Below, in pieces: positions 37,845 to 46,848 of a stretch of 64,000 nt of DNA. The notes beneath the pieces are model-generated. The model was not told where the DNA came from. It did no database searches and saw only the letters and a program-made list of their open reading frames with translations. Position numbers and translations under genes: made by a program. Every line of letters begins with the position of its first letter. The first letter of the stretch is position 1. Where the stretch lies: NCBI RefSeq assembly GCF_039839275.1, contig NZ_JBDOQP010000007.1, positions 1-64,000 of the forward strand. Reading direction: 5' to 3'. Source of the stretch: Aerobium sp039839275. GTDB lineage: Bacteria; Pseudomonadota; Alphaproteobacteria; Rhizobiales; Rhizobiaceae.

Positions 37845-39098
37845 ATGCAGCATTTCCTCGACCGCCCCCTCGCACGACGCAGGACCGTAGGTGTTCGCGT
37901 CGGCGACGTCATGGTCGGTGGCGATACACCGGTGGTCGTGCAGTCGATGACCAATACCGACACCGCCGATATCGACGCGACGGTGGCCCAGGTCGCAGCG
38001 CTGCACCGCGCCGGCTCGGAAATCGTGCGCATCACCGTCGATCGCGACGAGAGCGCCGCCGCAGTGCCGAAGATTCGCGACCGGCTCGCCCGGCTCGGCG
38101 TCGAGGTTCCGATCGTCGGAGATTTTCACTATATCGGCCACAAGCTGCTCGCCGATCATCCGGCCTGTGCCGAGGCGTTGGCGAAGTACCGCATCAATCC
38201 CGGCAATGTCGGCTTCAAGGACAAGAAGGACAAGCAGTTCGCCGCGATCGTCGAGACGGCAATCCGCCATGACAAGCCGGTGCGCATCGGCGTCAACTGG
38301 GGATCTCTCGACCAGGAGCTGCTCACCCGTCTGATGGATGACAACCAGAAGGCCGGCTCGCCTCTCACGGCGGTCGACGTGATGCGTGAGGCCATCGTCC
38401 AGTCGGCGCTGATCTCGGCGGAACTCGCCGAGGAGATTGGCCTGCCGCGCGAAAAGATCATTCTTTCGGCAAAGGTGAGCCAGGTCCAGGACCTGATTGC
38501 CGTCTATATCGAACTCGCCAAGCGCTCCAACCACGCGCTGCACCTCGGTCTTACCGAGGCCGGCATGGGCACCAAGGGTGTGGTCGCTTCCTCTGCGGCC
38601 ATGGCGATCCTGCTGCAACAGGGCATCGGCGACACGATCCGGATCTCGTTGACCCCGGAGCCGGGCGGCGACCGAACGCGTGAGGTGCAGGTCGCACAGG
38701 AACTGCTTCAGACCATGGGCTTCCGCCAGTTCGTGCCGATCGTGGCTGCTTGCCCCGGATGCGGGCGCACCACGTCGACGGTGTTCCAGGAACTCGCGGC
38801 CAGCATCCAGGACGATTTGCGCCGCAACATGCCCGTGTGGCGGGAACGCTATCCCGGCGTCGAAGAGCTCAAGGTCGCGGTGATGGGTTGCATCGTAAAC
38901 GGTCCGGGCGAGTCGAAACATGCCGATATCGGCATTTCGCTGCCGGGCACGGGCGAGACGCCGACCGCGCCGGTATTCATCGACGGACAGAAGGCGGCCA
39001 CGCTGCGCGGCTCCAACATCGCCCAGGACTTCCAGCAGATGGTCGCCGACTATATCGAGCAGCGTTTCGGCCAGGGCCAGCGCAAGGCGGCCGAGTAG
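37845..39098 (+). CDS. ispG: 4-hydroxy-3-methylbut-2-enyl-diphosphate synthase
   Basis: A 417-residue IspG (GcpE), the [4Fe-4S] enzyme of the non-mevalonate isoprenoid pathway that reduces methylerythritol cyclodiphosphate. Cluster ligands are visible in CPGCGR and in the GCIVNGPGES segment. The ATG at 37845 gives the normal length; longer in-frame starts reach into the bdhA promoter. Electrons probably come from a ferredoxin or flavodoxin, and both fpr and fdxA are in this window. A farnesyl diphosphate synthase lies 2.7 kb further on. Convergent with the hybrid kinase. Confidence 0.94.
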   Translation: MQHFLDRPLARRRTVGVRVGDVMVGGDTPVVVQSMTNTDTADIDATVAQVAALHRAGSEIVRITVDRDESAAAVPKIRDRLARLGVEVPIVGDFHYIGHKLLADHPACAEALAKYRINPGNVGFKDKKDKQFAAIVETAIRHDKPVRIGVNWGSLDQELLTRLMDDNQKAGSPLTAVDVMREAIVQSALISAELAEEIGLPREKIILSAKVSQVQDLIAVYIELAKRSNHALHLGLTEAGMGTKGVVASSAAMAILLQQGIGDTIRISLTPEPGGDRTREVQVAQELLQTMGFRQFVPIVAACPGCGRTTSTVFQELAASIQDDLRRNMPVWRERYPGVEELKVAVMGCIVNGPGESKHADIGISLPGTGETPTAPVFIDGQKAATLRGSNIAQDFQQMVADYIEQRFGQGQRKAAE

Positions 39099-39122
39099 CA
39101 GCCCCCGATACAACGCCGGGCG

Positions 39123-41666
39123 CTAGGCGCTCAACGCGACCTTGTCTTCAGTCATCCACGCATTGATCTTTGCGGCGAGCTTGTTCGGCGATACCGGCTT
39201 CGACAGGTAATCGTCCATCCCAGACTCGATGCATTTTTCGCGGTCGCCCTTGAGCGCATGGGCGGTGACGCCGATGATCGGTGTGCGCTGCCCGGTTCCT
39301 TCTTCCGCGTGGCGGATCGCGGCCGTCGCCTCAAAGCCGTTCATGTCCGGCATCGACACGTCCATGAGGATGAGGCGCGGCTTGAACTGGCGCTGCAGTT
39401 CCACGGCGATACGCCCGTTGGAGGCGATCCGGTAATTCAGGTTGAGCGAGTCGAGAATCTGGCTGAAGACGAGCTGGTTCACCTCGTTGTCTTCCGCCAC
39501 GAGAATGTCGAGCTGCCGGACAGCGCTCTTGCGCACGACCTGCTGGGGGGCTTGCGGGGCAAGGTTCGATACCGGCTTCGGCGCCGGGCGCGGAACAGGT
39601 GTCGCCCGTGCATGCCGCGGCGCCGACCGTGCTGTCTGCATGAGTGTCACCAGCGTCTCCAGCAGGGCCGACGAGCGGGCGGGCTTGTTCAGGTGGGCGG
39701 CAATGCCCGACTCCATCGTCAGCTTGCCGGTGATGGCCTGGTCGACGGAGGTCAACAGCAGCACAGGGATGTTCCATGTCGCGGGATTGGCCGCGATGCG
39801 GCGCGCAACTTCGAGCCCGTTGATGCCCGGCATCTGGTAGTCGAGGATGATGCAGTCGACCTTGGCGCCGAGTTCGACGGCACGATCAAGGAAAGCGAGG
39901 CCGATCTCTCCATTCTCGGTGGCGGCGCAGTCGAAGTGCCAGCTCCGCAATTGCTCAAGCAGGATGTCGCGGTTGACGCGGTTGTCGTCGATGACAAGCA
40001 CCCGAGCTCCGGTAACGTCGACCGGAACCGGCTTGGCCGGCCTGAAATCCTCGTGCACGGGCAGGGGCACGGTGAACCAGAACGTCGATCCGCGACCGGG
40101 TGTGCTCGACATGCCCATCTCGCCGCCCATCAGGTCCACCAGGCGTGAGGCGATCGCGAGACCCAGACCGGTGCCCTCGTGGCGGCGCGTCGACGACGCA
40201 TCGACCTGGCTGAACTTTTCGAACACCTTGGCCTGCATGTCCTCGGGAATGCCGATGCCCGTATCTTCGACCCGGACAGTCAACTGCGCCACGGCGTCCT
40301 CGACATGACCGCTGACGTCGACAAGGACATGCCCCTTTTCCGTGAACTTGACGCCGTTGCCGACGAGATTGGTGACGATCTGGCGAATCCGTCCGACATC
40401 TCCGACGACGCATGCAGGCAATTCGGGGTCGACACGCACGATCAGTTCAAGGTCCTTTTCCGCCACTCGGGTGGAGACCAGCGTCGCCACGTCCTCGATC
40501 GCTTCGGCGAGGCGAAAAGGTGCCGGGTCGAGGCTGAGCTGCCCGGCGTCGATCTTCGAGAAATCCAGGATGTCGTTGATAATCGTCAGCAATGCATTGC
40601 CCGACTTGAGGATGACATCGGCGAAGGTCTTCTGCCGGCCGTCCAGCGTGGTGCGCATCAGAAGCTCCGCCATGCCGAGAACGCCATTCATCGGCGTGCG
40701 GATTTCATGGCTCATATTCGCCAGGAACTCGGATTTGGCACGGTCCGCGGATTCCGCCTTGATGCGGGCCGCCTCGATCGATTCATTGGCTTCCTGCAGG
40801 TCGTCATGCGCCTTGGCAATATTGCGCATCATCGGCACGAACACCCACATGGTCGTCGTGATGCCGACGAGGAAAATCGTCGCGGCAACCACGAGCATGA
40901 CGCCTTGTAGCCGGTCATAGCCTTCCAGCATGTCGGCGCGAAGTTCGGCATCGGTCGCCTCGATGTTCGGCCGCACGCGATCCTTGGCAAGGGTTTGAAG
41001 CTGGGCGAAGACGCGTTGCGCGGCCGGCAGTGAATAGTCGGAGAATATGTCGAGGCGATCGGCGAGCGTGATCACCTCGAGCACGTCGCGCTTGAGTGGC
41101 GTGTTGCCGTTCTCACCTTCCCAGATGCGCATCAGCGACGCGGGCACCGTGACACCCCTGATGTCGTCGAGAACGGCCTGGAGAGCATCGGTCGACCGCT
41201 CGGCCGCGATTTCCGAACCATCGGTTATGCGTTCGCTCTCGCCCATCTGAATGTCGCCGTCGGCCGCGAAACCGAATGCGTGGTAGGCCCGCTCCAGCCG
41301 GTTGATCGCGTCGCGAAGGTCGCCGCGCACCGCCTCCGTCACGGCATCGGTGTCGATGCTCTGCGCGGCCGCTGACCTTGACGGCGCCGTCGCAAGGCCG
41401 AGTTCAATATCGCGCGTTCTGGCTTGCTGCCGTTCTTCGGCAAGTTCACCCTTGAGCCGGGTCTGGTCGAGCATGAGCGCGTGGTAAATGACGTCGCTTG
41501 TGGCCTCGCCCATCACGCCGATGACGGCTCCCACCTTGACGTTGGTACGGGCGTCGCCTGCCAGCCAATAGATGATCGTGGCGCCGATCATCACGGCAAG
41601 CAGAAAGCCCGTCATGATGAACATCAGGCGGCCGCGCATGTAAGCGCGTGTTACTGCAAACGACAT
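39123..41666 (-). CDS. Hybrid sensor histidine kinase with two receiver domains
   Basis: A protein of about 847 residues. Two membrane helices (about 14-38 and 240-262) enclose a helical periplasmic sensor region; after a coiled-coil come the kinase core with phospho-acceptor His in MSHEIRTPMNG, an ATP-binding domain (DTGIGIP, GTGLGLAIASRLV), a first receiver with LDYQMPGING and a second with MDVSMPDMNG. No histidine-phosphotransfer domain follows, so the relay must pass to a separate protein. The start is ATG 41666; an upstream in-frame ATG at 41714 would add 16 residues. The signal and output are unknown. Confidence 0.9.
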   Translation of the reverse strand: MSFAVTRAYMRGRLMFIMTGFLLAVMIGATIIYWLAGDARTNVKVGAVIGVMGEATSDVIYHALMLDQTRLKGELAEERQQARTRDIELGLATAPSRSAAAQSIDTDAVTEAVRGDLRDAINRLERAYHAFGFAADGDIQMGESERITDGSEIAAERSTDALQAVLDDIRGVTVPASLMRIWEGENGNTPLKRDVLEVITLADRLDIFSDYSLPAAQRVFAQLQTLAKDRVRPNIEATDAELRADMLEGYDRLQGVMLVVAATIFLVGITTTMWVFVPMMRNIAKAHDDLQEANESIEAARIKAESADRAKSEFLANMSHEIRTPMNGVLGMAELLMRTTLDGRQKTFADVILKSGNALLTIINDILDFSKIDAGQLSLDPAPFRLAEAIEDVATLVSTRVAEKDLELIVRVDPELPACVVGDVGRIRQIVTNLVGNGVKFTEKGHVLVDVSGHVEDAVAQLTVRVEDTGIGIPEDMQAKVFEKFSQVDASSTRRHEGTGLGLAIASRLVDLMGGEMGMSSTPGRGSTFWFTVPLPVHEDFRPAKPVPVDVTGARVLVIDDNRVNRDILLEQLRSWHFDCAATENGEIGLAFLDRAVELGAKVDCIILDYQMPGINGLEVARRIAANPATWNIPVLLLTSVDQAITGKLTMESGIAAHLNKPARSSALLETLVTLMQTARSAPRHARATPVPRPAPKPVSNLAPQAPQQVVRKSAVRQLDILVAEDNEVNQLVFSQILDSLNLNYRIASNGRIAVELQRQFKPRLILMDVSMPDMNGFEATAAIRHAEEGTGQRTPIIGVTAHALKGDREKCIESGMDDYLSKPVSPNKLAAKINAWMTEDKVALSA

Positions 41667-41771
41667 CGGTCCATGCCACTCGTTACAAAAGACATGCCGT
41701 TCAAAATCGAGCAATGGGATTAAAGTGCTGTTAATCGAAGGGAATTGTCTCTTCGCAGCACAGAAGAATCG

Positions 41772-42689
41772 TCAGAACGTCCGGGAAGCCACAAAGATCG
41801 CGGCCTGGCGAAGGCGATCCGCGCGCGCTTCGAACGGGGCAAGAAGTTCGGTCGCCTGCCTCACCAGGCCCGTGAGCTGGGTGCGCGCCCAGTCGACGCC
41901 GTGCATGTCGACGAGTGTTGCCTTGCCGGCCTCCTTGTCCTTGCCGGCGGCCTTGCCGAGCACGGTGGCGTTGGAAGTCGCGTCGAGAAGGTCGTCGGCG
42001 AGCTGGAAGGCAAGGCCTATGGCGGAGCCGAATTCCGCCAGAATATCGCGTTCGGTTCTGCTGGCGCTTCCGATCATGGCGCCCGCCTCGCAGGCAAACC
42101 GGATCAACGCGCCCGTCTTCATCGCCTGCAGGGTGACGATCCCTGCCTCATCGGGCCGTGCGCGGGCGGCGGCGAGGTCGAGCGCCTGTCCTCCCGCCAT
42201 GCCACCGATGCCCGACGCCCGCGCCAGCCGCAACACCAGTTCCGCGCGGGTCTGCGCCGCAAGTTCGGTCGCCTCGTCGGCGATGATGTCGAAGGCATAG
42301 GTAAGCAGGCTGTCGCCGGCGAGGATCGCGGTCGCCTCGTTAAAGGCGCGGTGAACGGTCGGCTGGCCACGGCGCAGGTCGTCATCGTCCATTGCCGGCA
42401 GATCGTCATGGATCAGCGAATAGCAATGGACACATTCCAGCGCGGCGGCGACGCGCAAGGCCGCCTCGCCATCCGCGTCGAACAGGGCAGCGCTTTCCAT
42501 CAGAAGAAAGGGTCGAAGGCGCTTGCCGCCATTGAGCACGCCATGGCGGATCGCTGCCAGGAGTTCTGGAGGCCGGTTGATCTCGCCGTCAGACAGGGCC
42601 GAACCAAGCAGCCGGTCGAGCATGGTTTCGACAGCCAGGGCCCGCTGTGCCAGCGCGGTCTCGAAGTCGAGTTCAGGGTTCGCTTTCAT
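41772..42689 (-). CDS. Polyprenyl synthetase (farnesyl diphosphate synthase type)
   Basis: A 305-residue trans-prenyltransferase with both Asp-rich motifs: DDLPAMDDDDLRRG (first, with the two-residue insertion typical of bacterial short-chain synthases) and DDLLD (second). This pattern fits geranyl/farnesyl diphosphate synthase, which condenses IPP with DMAPP/GPP. The ATG at 42689 is preferred; an ATG seven codons upstream is also in frame. It is divergent from mtgA with a 60-base gap. Confidence 0.9.
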   Translation of the reverse strand: MKANPELDFETALAQRALAVETMLDRLLGSALSDGEINRPPELLAAIRHGVLNGGKRLRPFLLMESAALFDADGEAALRVAAALECVHCYSLIHDDLPAMDDDDLRRGQPTVHRAFNEATAILAGDSLLTYAFDIIADEATELAAQTRAELVLRLARASGIGGMAGGQALDLAAARARPDEAGIVTLQAMKTGALIRFACEAGAMIGSASRTERDILAEFGSAIGLAFQLADDLLDATSNATVLGKAAGKDKEAGKATLVDMHGVDWARTQLTGLVRQATELLAPFEARADRLRQAAIFVASRTF

Positions 42690-42749
42690 CGGCGCGAGCG
42701 ATGCCGCCAAAACTAGCCACGGTCAAGTGGCGCGAAGCGTTGCGCTCCG

Positions 42750-43535
42750 GTGGAGGCGACTGTATTCGAAGATGATGAAGTGCGAGACGGATCATTGCCG
42801 CCAGACCATATCGAGATCGAGCCGGAAGTGAGGCCGCGGACGAAGCGGACGCGCAGGCGCGGCCGGATGCTGACATGGCTGCGTCGCCTCGTCGTGGTCG
42901 TCGTCGTGCTTGGCTTCCTGCCCGCCCTGCTTTCGATTGCCTATCTGCCTTCGGCCGTTCACCCGCTGTCGACACTGATGATGAAGGATCTCGCCACCCT
43001 TTCGGGGTACGACCGCCGCTGGGTCGGGCTCGACGACGTCAGCCCGCGCCTGGTTCATTCAGTGATGATGTCGGAGGACGGCCAGTTCTGCTCGCATCAC
43101 GGTATCGATCTGGGTGAGATGCGCGCGATCATGGAGGATTTCCTCGACGGCGAGGCGACGCGCGGAGGCTCGACGATCACCATGCAGACCGTCAAGAACC
43201 TGTTCCTGTGGCATGGCCGTTCGTACATCCGCAAGGCGATCGAACTGCCGTACGCCGTTTACCTCGATTTCGTCATGCCGAAGCGGCGGATCATGGAAAT
43301 CTATCTGAACATCGCCGAGTGGGGGCCTGGCATCTACGGCGTGGAAGCCGCCGCACAGCACCATTTCGGCCAGTCGAGCGGCGACCTTACCTCAAGGCAG
43401 GCGGCGCTTCTCGCAGTGACCCTGCCCAATCCCCTCGAGCGCACGCCGGGCAATCCCGGTCCCGGGCTCAATCGGCTGGCGGCGACCATCGAAAGACGTG
43501 CGGCACAGGCCGGTGGCTACAACCATTGCCTTTAA
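42750..43535 (+). CDS. mtgA: Monofunctional biosynthetic peptidoglycan transglycosylase
   Basis: A 261-residue GT51 enzyme that polymerises lipid II into glycan strands. An acidic/basic N-terminus precedes one membrane helix (about 46-68); the GT51 domain follows with EDGQFCSHHGID (catalytic Glu) and RGGSTITMQTVKNLFLW. No transpeptidase domain is present, which defines MtgA. The start is a GTG at 42750 with poor upstream pairing, so it is less certain than the body of the gene. Confidence 0.92.
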   Translation: MEATVFEDDEVRDGSLPPDHIEIEPEVRPRTKRTRRRGRMLTWLRRLVVVVVVLGFLPALLSIAYLPSAVHPLSTLMMKDLATLSGYDRRWVGLDDVSPRLVHSVMMSEDGQFCSHHGIDLGEMRAIMEDFLDGEATRGGSTITMQTVKNLFLWHGRSYIRKAIELPYAVYLDFVMPKRRIMEIYLNIAEWGPGIYGVEAAAQHHFGQSSGDLTSRQAALLAVTLPNPLERTPGNPGPGLNRLAATIERRAAQAGGYNHCL

Positions 43536-43684
43536 TAGGCAGGCTCGAAAAATTTGCGTCCCGGTGCTGGTCAAAACCCGCCTGTGCGTGTATAGGCAGC
43601 CAACTTTCTTGGATTTCGGCCGCCATGCATGGCCCTTCATCGAGGGCGGCAGCGGCCGTTTGACCGAACACCGGAGCAGGACAA

Positions 43685-43867
43685 ATGGCTGTACCTAAAC
43701 GAAAGACCTCGCCGTCGAAGCGCGGCATGCGCCGCTCGGCCGATGCGCTGAAGGTCCCGACCTATGTCGAGGACAAGAATTCCGGCGAGCTGCGCCGCCC
43801 GCATCACATCGACCTGAAGACCGGCATGTATCGTGGCCGTCAGGTGCTGGAGCCCAAGGAAGGCTGA
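43685..43867 (+). CDS. rpmF: 50S ribosomal protein L32
   Basis: A 60-residue L32: MAVPKRKTSPSKRGMRRS is the conserved basic N-terminus, and the rhizobial form lacks the zinc-binding cysteines of some other bacteria. GGAGCAGGACAA precedes the ATG. It stands in its own unit between mtgA and a strong terminator. Confidence 0.97.
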   Translation: MAVPKRKTSPSKRGMRRSADALKVPTYVEDKNSGELRRPHHIDLKTGMYRGRQVLEPKEG

Positions 43868-43897
43868 GCTTTCCTTTCATGCGCCATCGCAAGCTCG

Positions 43898-43925
43898 AAG
43901 ACCGGCTCCCGCGCCGGTCTTTTTG
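43898..43925 (+). terminator. Terminator after rpmF
   Basis: A 9-base-pair stem AAGACCGGC / GCCGGTCTT with a six-base loop, followed by TTTG. It is 30 bases after the rpmF stop. Confidence 0.8.
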
Positions 43926-43984
43926 TTTGTCGGGCGCTGGCGGCCGGGTTAGGAAGGTGAGGTTCCGCAACGGAGTTCTCGCCC

Positions 43985-44386
43985 ATGCTTGCCCATATCC
44001 CGCTGATGATCGTGCCGTTCATTCTCTACAATATCGGGCTTGCGGGGCTGTTCGGCGACCTGAGCGATCCGTGGGCAGCCGACGTGTTCTCGGTCGGCAT
44101 GCTGTCGGGCGGCACCTGGACGATGACCATTGCCGACCTTTTCGTGCTGCTGGCCCTGCTGCTTCTGTTCGTGGAGGTGCTGAAGGCCACCCGAACCTCC
44201 AACGCCTCGCTGCTCGACCACATGTTGTCGACGCTGGTGTTCATCGCGTTCCTGGTCGAATTCCTGCTGGTCGAGCGCGCAGCCTCATCATTGTTCTTCA
44301 TCTTGACCGCGGTCGCGTTCATCGATGTGCTGGCGGGGTTCTCGATCTCGCTGCGGGCGGCCTCCCGCGACGTCAACCTCCGCTAG
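43985..44386 (+). CDS. Conserved four-helix membrane protein
   Basis: A 133-residue protein with four hydrophobic segments (about residues 7-27, 45-70, 82-100 and 103-122). I recognise it only as a conserved small membrane protein of Hyphomicrobiales; no catalytic or ligand motif is visible. It lies 16 bases before the gamma-glutamyltransferase-like gene and is probably cotranscribed with it. Confidence 0.72.
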   Translation: MLAHIPLMIVPFILYNIGLAGLFGDLSDPWAADVFSVGMLSGGTWTMTIADLFVLLALLLLFVEVLKATRTSNASLLDHMLSTLVFIAFLVEFLLVERAASSLFFILTAVAFIDVLAGFSISLRAASRDVNLR

Positions 44387-44402
44387 ACACCAGGAAAATC
44401 CA

Positions 44403-45989
44403 ATGCGCGCATTCGACCTGCCCGGCCGCTCGCCCGTCATTGCCGAAAATGGCATGGCCGCGACATCGCATCCGCTTGCCACCGCCACCGCCATCTCGAT
44501 CCTGAAGGAAGGCGGCAACGCCGTTGACGCGGCCGTTGCCGCGGCTGCCACGCTGTGCGTCGTCGAGCCACATATGACTGGTATCGGTGGCGACTGTTTC
44601 GTGATCCTGGCGGAGCCAGACGGCGCGATCCACGGCCTAAACGGCTCGGGCCGCGCTCCGGCGGGCGCCGATGCCGCCTGGTATCGGGACAACGGCCACA
44701 CAAAAATGCCCCAGTCCGGGGCTCATTCCGTGACCGTGCCAGGCGCGGTCGACGCATGGTCGCGGCTTCTCGCAAAGCATGGCACGCTCGGCTTCGACCG
44801 GCTGTTCGCCGATGCGATTTCTTATGCAGAGGGCGGCTTTGCCGTTCATGGCCGCGTTGCGACCGACTGGGCAAAGGCCGTCGACGCGCTCGGCGCCGAC
44901 GAAGGCGGGCGGGCACATTGCCTGATTTCCGGCAAATCGCCGGCACACGGCTCGCGCTTCCGCTTTCCTGCGTTGGGCGGCACGTTGAAGGCGATCGCGA
45001 AAGGCGGCGCCAAGGCCTTCTACGAGGGAGAAGTCGCAGCCGAGATCGTGGCCACGGTCCAATCCAGGGGCGGCTTCATGAGCGAGGCCGATCTCGCTGC
45101 CGTCGAGGCCGAATGGGTTACGCCGATCTCCACCTCATACGGCGGCCACGACGTTCTTGAAATCCCGCCAAGCGGGCAGGGCATCACGGCACTGATCCTG
45201 CTGCGGCTGATGGCCAAGCTGGAGACCGGCAAGCTCGAACCGGGCAGTGCCATGCGTCGCCATCTGGAGATCGAGGCAGGGCGGCTCGCCTATTCGGTGC
45301 GCGACCATCTGGTGTCCGATCCCGCGACCATGACGCGCACGCCGGACGAACTCCTGTCGGACAGGTTCATCGACGCGCTGGCCGCACAAGTGTCGCGCGA
45401 CAAGCGCAACCCGTCGATCACCATTCCCGACATGCCGCGCGCCAGCACGATCTATCTCACGGTGGTCGACAAGGACCATCGCGCGGTGTCCTTCATCAAC
45501 TCGGTCTATGCAAGCTTCGGCGCCAAGCTGGTGACGCTCAAATCAGGCGTTGCACTCCAGAACCGCGGCGGCTGCTTCACCATCGAAGAGGGGCATCCCA
45601 ACGAACTGCGTGGCGGCAAGCGGCCGATGCACACGATCATCCCGGCCATGGCGCTCAAGGACGGCAAGCCGGCGGTGTCGTTCGGCGTGATGGGCGGCGA
45701 CTACCAGCCCATGGGACATGCGCATGTGTTCTCCAATCTCGTCGACTACGGGATGGACCCACAGGAGGCGCTCGACCATCCTCGGCTGTTCTGGGGCGAG
45801 GACGGCGTGCTGGAGGCCGAACAGGGCATCTCCGACGACGTCCGCGCGACGCTGTCGGATATGGGGCATGAGGTGCGTGCAGCCTCGGCGCCTCATGGCG
45901 GCGGTCAGATGATCTCCATCGATCGTGAGAGTGGCTTTCTCATCGGCGCCTCCGACCCGCGCAAGGACGGGTGTGCGCTGGGCTGGTGA
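44403..45989 (+). CDS. Gamma-glutamyltransferase family protein, no signal peptide
   Basis: A 528-residue N-terminal-nucleophile hydrolase of the gamma-glutamyltransferase family. The nucleophile Thr (about residue 349) is conserved in the STIYLTVVDKD segment, so self-cleavage into two chains is expected. No signal peptide is seen at MRAFDLPGRSPV, in contrast to classical exported GGT, so it should be cytoplasmic. ATG follows AGGAAAA. The substrate may be a gamma-glutamyl or other acyl-amide compound; the family is broad. Confidence 0.88.
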   Translation: MRAFDLPGRSPVIAENGMAATSHPLATATAISILKEGGNAVDAAVAAAATLCVVEPHMTGIGGDCFVILAEPDGAIHGLNGSGRAPAGADAAWYRDNGHTKMPQSGAHSVTVPGAVDAWSRLLAKHGTLGFDRLFADAISYAEGGFAVHGRVATDWAKAVDALGADEGGRAHCLISGKSPAHGSRFRFPALGGTLKAIAKGGAKAFYEGEVAAEIVATVQSRGGFMSEADLAAVEAEWVTPISTSYGGHDVLEIPPSGQGITALILLRLMAKLETGKLEPGSAMRRHLEIEAGRLAYSVRDHLVSDPATMTRTPDELLSDRFIDALAAQVSRDKRNPSITIPDMPRASTIYLTVVDKDHRAVSFINSVYASFGAKLVTLKSGVALQNRGGCFTIEEGHPNELRGGKRPMHTIIPAMALKDGKPAVSFGVMGGDYQPMGHAHVFSNLVDYGMDPQEALDHPRLFWGEDGVLEAEQGISDDVRATLSDMGHEVRAASAPHGGGQMISIDRESGFLIGASDPRKDGCALGW

Positions 45990-46017
45990 GCCGGCAGACT
46001 TAGTTGGCCCGCGCTTC

Positions 46018-46626
46018 TCAGCCCTTGTCGATCTGGTCAAGCTTGCGCTGCATGGCGGCGATCTGCTCTTTCAGGTCCTGAAGATCGTCACCCTTGCTGC
46101 TTGTGGCTGCCGCGTCGGGCGTCTCCGGTTGCGCCTGCGTGGCCTGCGGCGGAAACGGTGTGAACATGCGCATGGCGTTCTGGAACAGCTCGATGTTGCG
46201 CTTGGCCTGATCCTCGATCGCCTTGATCGGCGTGGTGATCTGCATCATCTCCATCGGAGACTTGCCCATCGCGTCCTTCATCTGGTCACGAAACCGCTCC
46301 TGCTCCTGGGCGAAGGCGATCATCGACTGTTCAAGGAAGCTTGGCACGACCATCTGCATCTGGTCGCCGTAAAACGAGATCAACTGGCGTAGGAACGGGA
46401 TAGGCAGCATGTTCTGCCCATCCTTGTTCTCCAGTTCGAAGATGATCTGCGTCAGGACCGGGTGGGTGATGTCGTCGCCGGACTTGGCGTCCTGAACGGT
46501 GAAGTTCTCACCCTTCTTTACCATTTCGGCAAGGTCGTCGAGTGTCACATAGGTACTGGTGCCCGTATTGTAGAGGCGGCGGTTGGCATATTTCTTGATT
46601 ACCACCGTATCGTCTTTTGCGGGCAT
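46018..46626 (-). CDS. phaR: Polyhydroxyalkanoate synthesis repressor PhaR
   Basis: A 202-residue repressor. The N-terminal PHB/PHA accumulation regulator domain (KKYANRRLYNTGTSTYVTLDD) binds DNA; the middle PHB-binding region (residues ~70-150) interacts with the polymer granule, relieving repression of phasin genes. The C-terminus is a short acidic coiled-coil. It is divergent from phaA, about 220 bases away, and convergent with the gamma-glutamyltransferase-like gene. Confidence 0.94.
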   Translation of the reverse strand: MPAKDDTVVIKKYANRRLYNTGTSTYVTLDDLAEMVKKGENFTVQDAKSGDDITHPVLTQIIFELENKDGQNMLPIPFLRQLISFYGDQMQMVVPSFLEQSMIAFAQEQERFRDQMKDAMGKSPMEMMQITTPIKAIEDQAKRNIELFQNAMRMFTPFPPQATQAQPETPDAAATSSKGDDLQDLKEQIAAMQRKLDQIDKG

Positions 46627-46707
46627 TCATGACCTCCCAGAATTCAGGAACGCAACGTAATCAGACGTCAAACTGGCGGCCCGAGCGCGAGCCGAACCAA
46701 GAGGATA

Positions 46708-46749
46708 TGCGCAAATGCACGGCAATTGAAAGCGGTTTGTGCAGTGCAG
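46708..46749. promoter_or_regulatory. TGC/GCA-rich cluster, possible PhaR binding area
   Basis: TGCGCA (46708-46713), TGCA (46716-46719) and TGTGCAGTGCA (46738-46748) cluster within ~40 bases in the phaR-phaA gap. Characterised PhaR proteins bind TGC/GCA-containing sequences, so this is a plausible site for control of phaR and/or phaAB. No better evidence is available. Confidence 0.3.
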
Positions 46750-46848
46750 GAGCGGGGAAGGGTTCCTATATTCCGGTTTGACTTGAACCATGGAAACGGC
46801 AAGAACTGCCGCTAAACAACTGATCCAGTGAATAAGCGAGGAAAGCCC

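Noticed and set aside
37800..39113. 437-codon - strand frame across ispG
   Set aside because: Antisense to a well-conserved gene; no motif.
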